A stretch of DNA of 64,000 nucleotides from CAYWYR01 sp964462685. Its GTDB lineage: Bacteria; Bacteroidota; Ignavibacteria; Kapaibacteriales; UBA2268. Below the pieces are notes generated by a model that saw nothing but the letters and a program-made list of their open reading frames with translations, made no database searches and was not told where the DNA came from. A program made the translations under genes and the position numbers. Below are positions 54,232 to 61,375 of this stretch, in pieces. The DNA is taken from the NCBI GenBank assembly GCA_964462685.1, contig CAYWYR010000004.1:1-64000 (forward strand), in the 5' to 3' direction. Numbering within the stretch: the first letter of the stretch is position 1; every line of letters begins with the position of its first letter.

Positions 54232-55248
54232 TTATTGATAATCTGAGATTCGAGATATATCGGAAATCTTTCTGGTGCCGATATATCCCTTTTCTTTTCT
54301 TTCCAGTACTTTAAGCGATGAAGCATAGATCGTATTGGCATTAAGCTCATAATGCTCCATAAGCTCAAACGGTTCGCCTGACCTGCCAAACTCATCAGCC
54401 ATACCTACAAACTCCATAGGCACGGGATAATTTTTAACTACAGACTCCGCGACTGCTGCCCCGAGACCGCCATGAACTTGGTGCTCTTCGGCTGTTACTA
54501 TAGCCCCGCAATCCTTGGCAGCCGATACAACCGCTTCATGATCCATAGGTTTTACCCAGCAGCAGTTTACTACTCTGGCTTCAATACCTTTTTTCTCTTT
54601 GAGCATATCAGCCGCTTCAAGTGCAGCCCACACCATGTGTCCGTTTGCGAAGATCGCTAGATCCGAACCTTCCCTGAAGTTAAAGGCCTTACCATATTCA
54701 AAAGGTGTTTCTTCAGTTGTGAACATCGGAACGCTTGGTCTGCCAAAACGGATATAGAAAGGACCTTTCATTTCCCCAGCCATAATCGTGGCTCGTTTTG
54801 TTTCCATATAGTCACATGGTACTACAAGGTTTAGATTGGGCAGTGCCCTAAGGAAAGATACTTCCTCCATAGACTGATGCGTAGCACCGTCGGGGCCGAC
54901 TGTCAAGCCCGAGTGACCGCCGCCGATCTTTACATTTGCTTCATTATAGCAAACAGATATCCTTAGCTGATCTGCGTTTCTGAAAGCAGCAAATGCCGAA
55001 TAGCTGGAAAAAAACGGGACTTTACCCGAAAGCGCTAGCCCTGCAGCAACTGTAGTCGCGTTCTGTTCAGCAACCCCAACTGAAATAAACCTTTCGGGAA
55101 ACTCTTTTTCGAACATGGAAGTCATTACCGATCCTGAAACATCAGCACCTATTGCCACCACTTGAGAATTTTTTTTGCCAAGCTCTACAAGCCCTTCTCC
55201 AAAACCTTTTCGAGTTGCTGTTTTGCCGTATTCTTTTAAATTGTTCAT
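54232..55248 (-). CDS. Transketolase C-terminal subunit (split enzyme)
   Basis: 338 residues: pyrimidine-binding domain of a thiamine-diphosphate enzyme, with SVGVAEQNATTVAAGLA containing the conserved catalytic Glu, GGGHSGLTVGPDGATHQSMEE, and a C-terminal domain (IVTAEEHQVHGGLGAAVAE). It forms the active site with the N-terminal subunit, encoded 19 nt upstream. Such two-gene transketolases are common in Bacteroidota, archaea and others. Acts in the non-oxidative pentose phosphate pathway. Confidence 0.95.
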   Translation of the reverse strand: MNNLKEYGKTATRKGFGEGLVELGKKNSQVVAIGADVSGSVMTSMFEKEFPERFISVGVAEQNATTVAAGLALSGKVPFFSSYSAFAAFRNADQLRISVCYNEANVKIGGGHSGLTVGPDGATHQSMEEVSFLRALPNLNLVVPCDYMETKRATIMAGEMKGPFYIRFGRPSVPMFTTEETPFEYGKAFNFREGSDLAIFANGHMVWAALEAADMLKEKKGIEARVVNCCWVKPMDHEAVVSAAKDCGAIVTAEEHQVHGGLGAAVAESVVKNYPVPMEFVGMADEFGRSGEPFELMEHYELNANTIYASSLKVLERKEKGYIGTRKISDISRISDYQ

Positions 55249-55267
55249 TATTGATTTTATTGGCTGA

Positions 55268-56155
55268 TTATTGATTCAGTTCTTCTAGTGCGTTTTCTGC
55301 TTGTTCTTTCGAGGGTGGTTTACCATGCCAGCCATATTGGTCTTCCATAAAGCTTACACCTTTACCCATATAGGTTTTAGCTACTATACAAGTAGGTTTG
55401 CCGCCGTTTTTATGGTTTTCCTCAAACTTATCAAAAGCCTTGTGTATCTGGTCATAATCATGGCCGTCGATTTCGATAACATCAAAGTTGAATGAAGAGA
55501 ATTTTTCAGCGATAGGGTAAACAGAGAGAATATCTTTTACTCGCCCGTCGATCTGGCAGTCATTATTGTCAACTATCCAGCAGAAATTTGATAGTTTGTG
55601 AGCGCCGGCAGCCATTGCCGCTTCCCAAACGGCACCTTCCTGTAACTCACCATCACCTGTGATAGAGAACACTTTTCTATTGTTTTTATCGATGATATAG
55701 TCCGACATCGCCATACCTACGGCGATAGAAACACCTTGGCCTAGTGAGCCAGACGATGTTTCGATACCGGGTATCTCCATATCTAATCCCGGGTGGCCTT
55801 GCAGTCTACTTTCAACCTTACGAAGAGTCTTAAGCTCTTCAACAGGTATATATCCCATTCTCGCGAGAGTGGCATATTGTACAGGTGCCATGTGGCCAGC
55901 GGATAATACGAACCGGTCTCTTTCATCCCACCAAGGGTTGTTTCTGTCGTATTTCATATACCCGCCAAAATGCATGACAGACATAATGTCACTGATACCC
56001 AAAGGCCCGCCTGTATGGCCAGATTTGGCAAGCTGTAGAGAGCCGATAATATCTCTCCTGATAGTATCAGCGATCTCTGTAAGTTCTTGATAATTATCGG
56101 GGTTACGTCTTCTGTTCTCAAAGACTTTTTCCGGGAAGTCGTATATCTGACTCAT
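55268..56155 (-). CDS. Transketolase N-terminal subunit (split enzyme)
   Basis: 295 residues: the diphosphate-binding half, with KSGHTGGPLGISDIM, GHPGLDMEIPGIETSSGSLG and the ThDP/metal motif GDGELQEGAVWE...DNNDCQ. It pairs with the C-terminal subunit gene just downstream. A TAAGTTTG -7 element lies about 40 nt upstream. Confidence 0.96.
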   Translation of the reverse strand: MSQIYDFPEKVFENRRRNPDNYQELTEIADTIRRDIIGSLQLAKSGHTGGPLGISDIMSVMHFGGYMKYDRNNPWWDERDRFVLSAGHMAPVQYATLARMGYIPVEELKTLRKVESRLQGHPGLDMEIPGIETSSGSLGQGVSIAVGMAMSDYIIDKNNRKVFSITGDGELQEGAVWEAAMAAGAHKLSNFCWIVDNNDCQIDGRVKDILSVYPIAEKFSSFNFDVIEIDGHDYDQIHKAFDKFEENHKNGGKPTCIVAKTYMGKGVSFMEDQYGWHGKPPSKEQAENALEELNQ

Positions 56156-56193
56156 GAAATAAGTTTTTTACAATATGTATGGATTATGAAGTA

Positions 56194-56201
56194 CAAACTT
56201 A
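56194..56201 (-). promoter_or_regulatory. -7 element for the transketolase genes
   Basis: Minus strand TAAGTTTG, a perfect TAnnTTTG match identical to the one before the surface lipoprotein gene, 38 nt before the start codon and just past the recA terminator. Confidence 0.5.
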
Positions 56202-56242
56202 CAAAAAGGATATACTCTTTTTTAATTACTTTTTACACCAAT

Positions 56243-56273
56243 AAAAAACCCCTACATTTCTGAAGGGGTTTTT
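56243..56273 (-). terminator. Intrinsic terminator of recA
   Basis: AAAAACCCCT pairs with AGGGGTTTTT around a 10-base loop; the A-run gives the U-tract of minus-strand transcripts. It lies 20 nt after the recA stop and 88 nt before the next start. Confidence 0.93.
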
Positions 56274-56292
56274 AAGTTTTTGCATTTACATC

Positions 56293-57354
56293 TTAATCTT
56301 GTTTTTCAATTAACTCCTCGCCTTCCTCATTTTCATCAGGTGCAAAATGCAGTCTTACTTGGTCTTCAAGCATTTTCTGAGCTTCAGCATCTTCTTTCAG
56401 GTATGCTTTTAGATTTTCCTTACCCTGCACTCTCTGTTCGTTAAACCCAAGCCAAGAGCCACTTTTCTGAATGATGTCTAATTTGATTCCCATATCGATC
56501 AGATCACCAAGCTTGGAAATACCTTCGTTATATAAAATATCGAATTCAGTTTCTTTGAAAGGCGGGGCAACTTTGTTTTTGATGACTTTTACGCGTACTC
56601 TGTTGCCGATTATCTCGGTACCTTCTTTTAATACCTCTTTGCGGCGTATATCCATACGGACAGATGCATAGAATTTAAGTGCGTTACCACCGGTAGTTGT
56701 TTCAGGGTTACCGTAGATCACACCAATCTTAGATCGCAGCTGATTTGTGAATATAACAGTGGTTTTAGCTTTTCCGATTGCATGGTTTAGCTTACGCATA
56801 GCCTGTGACATAAGCCGAGCGTGAGAGCCCATCTGCGCATCACCCATATCGCCTTCTATCTCTACTCTGGGGGTTAAGGCTGCTACCGAGTCGATTACTA
56901 TCACATCTATTGCACCGGAGCGGACTAGTGTCTCTACAATTTCAAGTGCCTGTTCGCCAAATTCAGGTTGGGAGAGCAGAAGATTGTTTAGATCGACGCC
57001 AAGCCTTTGTGCATAATTAATATCAAGTGCATGCTCTGTATCGATAAAAGCCGCTATACCGCCGTTTTTCTGAGCTTCAGCAATAACATGAAGACAGATA
57101 GTAGTCTTACCAGATGATTCAGGCCCGTATATCTCTACTATTCTACCTCTGGGAACGCCGCCGATACCGATAGCCATATCGAGTGACATACAACCGGTCG
57201 ATATAGCATCTACCGCGACAACATTTTTGTCGCTTAGTTTCATTATCGAACCTTTACCGTGAGCCCGCTCGATATTGTCAATTGCGGCCTGAATCGCAAA
57301 AGCTTTGTCTTTTTCGATTCCGTTGGTCTCCACGTTTGCTTTAGATCTAGCCAT
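56293..57354 (-). CDS. recA: Recombinase RecA
   Basis: 353 residues, standard length. Walker A GPESSGKTT at 77-85, the catalytic Glu region FGEQALEIVETL, DVIVIDSVAALTPR (Walker B), L2 loop GVIYGNPETTTGGNALKFY, and an acidic C-terminal tail (DENEEGEELIEKQD). It carries out homologous recombination and triggers SOS cleavage of LexA. No clear LexA box was identified upstream. Divergent from purD. Confidence 0.99.
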   Translation of the reverse strand: MARSKANVETNGIEKDKAFAIQAAIDNIERAHGKGSIMKLSDKNVVAVDAISTGCMSLDMAIGIGGVPRGRIVEIYGPESSGKTTICLHVIAEAQKNGGIAAFIDTEHALDINYAQRLGVDLNNLLLSQPEFGEQALEIVETLVRSGAIDVIVIDSVAALTPRVEIEGDMGDAQMGSHARLMSQAMRKLNHAIGKAKTTVIFTNQLRSKIGVIYGNPETTTGGNALKFYASVRMDIRRKEVLKEGTEIIGNRVRVKVIKNKVAPPFKETEFDILYNEGISKLGDLIDMGIKLDIIQKSGSWLGFNEQRVQGKENLKAYLKEDAEAQKMLEDQVRLHFAPDENEEGEELIEKQD

Positions 57355-57437
57355 AAGTATTTTATTTTATTAGTGGTTATTTACTCTTGCTTAATACGAT
57401 TTTCCGTAGCCAAAGATGTAAAATTACGTACCTTTTC

Positions 57438-57445
57438 TATCTTTG
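57438..57445 (+). promoter_or_regulatory. -7 element candidate for purD
   Basis: TATCTTTG is a perfect TAnnTTTG match, 45 nt before the TTG start. A -33 TTTG at standard spacing is not seen. Confidence 0.4.
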
Positions 57446-57490
57446 TAATCAAACTTTCCTCAATGTTGAAAAATTCACCCGGAAGCAATT

Positions 57491-58792
57491 TTGAATGTAC
57501 TATTGATTGGTGGCGGAGCAAGAGAAAACGCCCTTGCTTGGCTGATACAGAAATCTGAAATGCTCGACAAGCTCTACTGTGTGCCTGGTAATCCTGGATT
57601 TGATACTATTGGATCAAGATCTAATTATCAGGTTAAAACTGAACTGATCGATTTAAACGTAAGTAATCACAAAGATGTATTGACATTCTGCGGTAGCAAA
57701 GAAGTAGATTTAGTGGTTGTCGGCCCGGAACAGCCCCTTAGCGAAGGACTTACCGATATTCTCATAAATAACTCCATAAAGGTATTCGGCCCTACTCAAG
57801 CTGCAGCAAAGATCGAAACTTCAAAATCCTTTGCCAAAAGCCTTATGGCGGAATCTAGTATTCCTACAGCTTCATCGCAAACATTTTCGAAAGAAAAACT
57901 TGGTGACGCTATGGATTATATAGAGTCATTCAGTGGGAAAGTTGTTCTTAAAGCTGATGGCCTTGCTGCAGGTAAAGGTGTTGTAATATGTGAGGATAAA
58001 GAAGAAGCAAAAGCAGAATTAAGCGAAATGCTTCGAGGTAAATTCGGAGAAGCTTCTAAAGAAGTACTTATAGAAGAGTTTATGGAAGGTGTAGAGATTT
58101 CGGTTTTTGTGATAACAGATGGAAGCAGATTCATTTCTTTGCCAGCCGCGACAGACCATAAAAGGGTAGGGGACGGAGACACAGGCTCAAATACTGGTGG
58201 TATGGGCGCGTTTGCACCCTCCCCGTACTGCACCGATAAAATTAAAAAAGAAATTGAAGACTCGATAATCACTCCTCTATTAAAATCATTACTAGATAAA
58301 GGGACTCCTTTTATCGGATGTGTATTCTGCGGTTTGATGCTGACACAAGAGGGCCCAAAGGTAGTAGAGTTCAATGCCCGGTTCGGCGATCCGGAATTGC
58401 AGGCAATATCACAGCTTGTGAAAGGTGATTTCCTTAAACTCCTGGATTCTGCCGCAAGAGGTGAATTAGACTTTAAAGCTATTGAAGTGCAAGAAAATCT
58501 TTATGCTTGCAACCTCGTTCTGGCTGCAGAAGGATACCCTTTATCCTATCCTAAGGGTATGACTGTAAAGGGCGATCTATCCGAAAATGAGACTAGTGTT
58601 GTTTTCCATGCGGGAACCAAAAATCTAGAAGGTAAAATAATTACATCAGGCGGGCGAGTATTATCAGTAGTTGGTATCGCGGATTCGCCTAAACAAGCTG
58701 TCGATAATGCTTACCTCAGAGCCGAGACAATAGATTTCGAACACAAATACAACAGAAGCGATATCGCCGAGAAGCTTCTTCTCAGTTTTTAA
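57491..58792 (+). CDS. purD: Phosphoribosylamine-glycine ligase
   Basis: 433 residues. N-terminal domain NVLLIGGGARENALAW, ATP-grasp core with LKADGLAAGKGVVI, VEFNARFGDPELQ and the C-terminal SGGRVLSVVGI. It catalyses the second step of purine synthesis. The start is TTG at 57491, the only one giving the family's N-terminus; GGAAG lies 6 nt before it. The nearest ATG is out of frame. Confidence 0.97.
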   Translation: MNVLLIGGGARENALAWLIQKSEMLDKLYCVPGNPGFDTIGSRSNYQVKTELIDLNVSNHKDVLTFCGSKEVDLVVVGPEQPLSEGLTDILINNSIKVFGPTQAAAKIETSKSFAKSLMAESSIPTASSQTFSKEKLGDAMDYIESFSGKVVLKADGLAAGKGVVICEDKEEAKAELSEMLRGKFGEASKEVLIEEFMEGVEISVFVITDGSRFISLPAATDHKRVGDGDTGSNTGGMGAFAPSPYCTDKIKKEIEDSIITPLLKSLLDKGTPFIGCVFCGLMLTQEGPKVVEFNARFGDPELQAISQLVKGDFLKLLDSAARGELDFKAIEVQENLYACNLVLAAEGYPLSYPKGMTVKGDLSENETSVVFHAGTKNLEGKIITSGGRVLSVVGIADSPKQAVDNAYLRAETIDFEHKYNRSDIAEKLLLSF

Positions 58793-58800
58793 AAGCGGGA

Positions 58801-59403
58801 TTGACCATACCATTATCACTGCCTAATATCGTATCGTTATCGCGTGTAGCTATTTCACCGTTCTTTGTGTATTTTCTCGTATCAGAAGATAACAGTATGG
58901 TTCAGATAGCCCTTATGCTGTTTGCTATAGGTGCGTTTACTGATTATCTGGACGGTTATTTAGCCCGTAAGATGGATCTGACTTCTAACTTGGGTAAATT
59001 TTTAGATCCTTTAGCGGATAAAGTTCTCACACTGTCGGCGTTCTTAGCATTTGCCCTGATGGATATCATACCGGTTTGGGCTTTTGTAATCTTCGCGTTA
59101 AGGGATATCGCTACCACGGTGATGCGTGTTCTTGCCGACAGCCGTAAACATGATATGAAAACTTCTGGCAACGCTAAGTTCAAGACCTTTATCCAAATGG
59201 GCTTTATCATATTTATACTTTTTTTGATAATAGGGCTCACTAACGCTGATTCTATCGAGGAAATGAAACTGTATCAAGAAGCCATAGGCAGTGACATTGT
59301 AAAGATCTCGCTTTATATACTACTGGCTCACACTATTTTTACGTTAATCGATTACGTGATAGCCAACAGGGCTATTTTCACAAAAAGCGGTGATAATGTC
59401 TGA
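58801..59403 (+). CDS. pgsA: CDP-diacylglycerol-glycerol-3-phosphate 3-phosphatidyltransferase
   Basis: 200 residues, membrane protein with about five spans. The CDP-alcohol phosphatidyltransferase motif is complete: DYLDGYLARKMDL then GKFLDPLADK. It makes phosphatidylglycerophosphate. The start is TTG 8 nt after purD; no better start fits. pgpA, the next pathway step, overlaps its end. Confidence 0.95.
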   Translation: MTIPLSLPNIVSLSRVAISPFFVYFLVSEDNSMVQIALMLFAIGAFTDYLDGYLARKMDLTSNLGKFLDPLADKVLTLSAFLAFALMDIIPVWAFVIFALRDIATTVMRVLADSRKHDMKTSGNAKFKTFIQMGFIIFILFLIIGLTNADSIEEMKLYQEAIGSDIVKISLYILLAHTIFTLIDYVIANRAIFTKSGDNV

Positions 59404-59935
59404 TTTAGATCATTCTTCTCTAAAGATGGAAAGTTTTGGAAATGTATTCCTTTCATTCTTCGGAGCAGGGTATCTGCCAAAAATGCCTGGTACCTGGGGT
59501 AGTATCGCAGGTCTTATTATAGCTTATATCATAATGTTTGAGGGCGGCTTCACTGAGCAACCATATATAAACGGCTCGATACTTTTAACCCTGGCAGTTG
59601 TATTTACCGTTTTTGCAATCCCTTTGATAGATAAGGTAATCTCTGCCGATGATAGCAACGATCCTTCCTGGATAGTTATAGATGAAGTAGCTGGAATTTT
59701 TTTAGCTTTGGCTTTCCCGCCATTCTGGGTTTATTGGTGGCTACCGTTAATAGTCTTCTTTCTGTTCAGATTCTTCGATATAGCTAAACCTTTTCCTGTA
59801 TCCTGGGCAGACAATAAAAAGGGCGGCCTGTATGTTATGCTGGATGATATTATAGCGGGAGCATTGGCTTTTGTAGTGGGTTTTGCACTATTGTACACCC
59901 TGAGATTGGTTGATATATATACTTTAGTAGGATGA
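59396..59935 (+). CDS. pgpA: Phosphatidylglycerophosphatase A
   Basis: 179 residues of the PgpA family, with FFGAGYLPKMPGTWGS near residue 18, IVIDEVAG near 96 and DDIIAGALAF near 155, plus several membrane spans. It removes the phosphate left by PgsA, giving phosphatidylglycerol. ATG 59396 (8-bp overlap with pgsA) was chosen over GTG 59390. Confidence 0.95.
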   Translation: MSDLDHSSLKMESFGNVFLSFFGAGYLPKMPGTWGSIAGLIIAYIIMFEGGFTEQPYINGSILLTLAVVFTVFAIPLIDKVISADDSNDPSWIVIDEVAGIFLALAFPPFWVYWWLPLIVFFLFRFFDIAKPFPVSWADNKKGGLYVMLDDIIAGALAFVVGFALLYTLRLVDIYTLVG

Positions 59936-60045
59936 AACTTTTTTCATCTCAACAATTTTTTTTATCAAAAAGGCGTTATTATCAATAGAAAACATTAATA
60001 AAAGGCTAAAACCCTTATAGACAAAGGATTTTTTTTTGATTTTGA

Positions 60046-60075
60046 TTTGTAAATGTGCCAATAATATTTAATTTG
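60046..60075 (+). promoter_or_regulatory. Promoter of the HU gene (Bacteroidota type)
   Basis: TTTG at 60046-60049, 18 bp, then TTAATTTG at 60068-60075: the best full -33/-7 match in the window. Transcription would start near 60080, and AAGGA lies about 10 nt before the ATG. Confidence 0.6.
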
Positions 60076-60117
60076 CGTGTGAAGTCAATCACCTAACTAT
60101 CATAAGGAACTCTATAT

Positions 60118-60393
60118 ATGAACAAGGCTCAACTAGTAGATGCAGTTGCCGAAAAAACAGAACTTTCAAAAACTAAGGCTGAACAAGCTATTAAAAGTAC
60201 TTTAGAGTGTATCTCTCAAGAACTTGAAGATGGTGGATCGGTACAACTTATTGGTTTCGGTACTTTCTCTGTATCTGAAAGATCAGCAAGAACTGGTATC
60301 AATCCTAAGACAAAAGAACAAATCCAGATACCAGCTAAAAAAGTAGCCAAGTTCAAGCCAGGCAAGCAACTAGCAGAAACTATCAATAACTAA
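60118..60393 (+). CDS. HU-family DNA-binding protein
   Basis: 91 residues, typical HU size. N-terminal helices NKAQLVDAVAEKTELS, the conserved GFGTFSVSERSARTGINPKT arm region (20-residue hallmark) and AKKVAKFKPGK. A homodimeric nucleoid protein that bends DNA. It has its own promoter and is followed by a strong terminator that lies just before pyrB. Confidence 0.97.
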   Translation: MNKAQLVDAVAEKTELSKTKAEQAIKSTLECISQELEDGGSVQLIGFGTFSVSERSARTGINPKTKEQIQIPAKKVAKFKPGKQLAETINN

Positions 60394-60425
60394 TTTTATT
60401 AGCGAATTGATACACTAGATTATTA

Positions 60426-60454
60426 CAAAGCCATTCTTATTTGAATGGCTTTTT
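60426..60454 (+). terminator. Intrinsic terminator between HU and pyrB
   Basis: AAAGCCATTC pairs perfectly with GAATGGCTTT (loop TTATTT), followed by T6. It ends 12 nt before the pyrB ATG, so it terminates the HU transcript and also must be passed by any transcript reading into pyrB. Confidence 0.93.
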
Positions 60455-60466
60455 TATTATATAATT

Positions 60467-61375
60467 ATGCCTAAACCTTTAGAAACAAAGAACTTAGATT
60501 CAAAAATTATCGCTCGCCTATTTAAATCTGCTTATAAGTTCAAGCTTACAAGACATGATAAAACTAAGCTAAATGGTGATATCGGTTTCTGTTTTTTTGA
60601 AAATTCAACAAGGACAAAACTAAGTTTTGAGTTAGCAGCTAAAAGGCTTGGTTTAATAACTGTCGATTTAAATCCTGATACATCAAGTTTATCGAAAGGG
60701 GAGTCTCTCTCGGATACACTTATTACTTTGCAGGCTATGGGTTTGAATGCCATAATAGTCCGGTCTAGCGGCAATGATTTTATCGCCGAGCACCAACCCT
60801 TTTTGAATATACCTCTCATATCTGCCGGCCAGGGCACTACCGATCACCCTACACAGGGCTTGCTGGATGCCTTTACTATAGATACTATTTTCAATAGCGA
60901 TAAAGAGTTAACTTTAAAGAAACGAATTACTCTGGTAGGCGATTTGAAACACAGTAGGGTCTCGGCTTCCGATCTTGAGATTTTCAAAATGTTGAATTAT
61001 AATATTGGAGTTTTTGCTCCAGACTCTCTTCATCGTAGTGATTATGATGATGATGTAAAAGTCTTCAGGAGTAAACAAGAAATGCTTTCTGAAACAGATT
61101 TCTTGATATCACTCAGAATACAAAGGGAAAGATTACATACAAGTGGATTGAGTGATACCGAAGCTATTGAGATAATGAAAGACTACTCGATTGGGTTAAC
61201 TGATCTCAAGAATAATCAAGATATTTATATTATGCACCCAGGTCCAGTAAACTGGGGGATAGAACTGTCTGAAGATCTCAAAAGGTATCCAAAGAACCTC
61301 ATCAACACCCAGGTAGAAAATGGTGTTTATATTAGAATGGCAGTACTCGATATGATTTTAAATGAGGAATTTTAG
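60467..61375 (+). CDS. pyrB: Aspartate carbamoyltransferase catalytic subunit
   Basis: 302 residues. The carbamoyl-phosphate loop FENSTRTKLSFE is near residue 44, then SLSKGESLSDT, the HPTQGLLDAF motif near 130, and HPGPVNWGIEL near 258. It catalyses the committed step of pyrimidine synthesis. No pyrI or pyrC is adjacent. Only 73 bp separate it from HU, most of it terminator. Confidence 0.96.
   Translation: MPKPLETKNLDSKIIARLFKSAYKFKLTRHDKTKLNGDIGFCFFENSTRTKLSFELAAKRLGLITVDLNPDTSSLSKGESLSDTLITLQAMGLNAIIVRSSGNDFIAEHQPFLNIPLISAGQGTTDHPTQGLLDAFTIDTIFNSDKELTLKKRITLVGDLKHSRVSASDLEIFKMLNYNIGVFAPDSLHRSDYDDDVKVFRSKQEMLSETDFLISLRIQRERLHTSGLSDTEAIEIMKDYSIGLTDLKNNQDIYIMHPGPVNWGIELSEDLKRYPKNLINTQVENGVYIRMAVLDMILNEEF

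Noticed and set aside
57362..57480. LexA/SOS operator upstream of recA
   Set aside because: No convincing palindrome of the known LexA types was found in the gap, so none is claimed.
59936..60045. Terminator after pgpA (CCTT/AAGG followed by nine T)
   Set aside because: The stem is only four pairs; the T-run may simply be part of the AT-rich HU promoter region.
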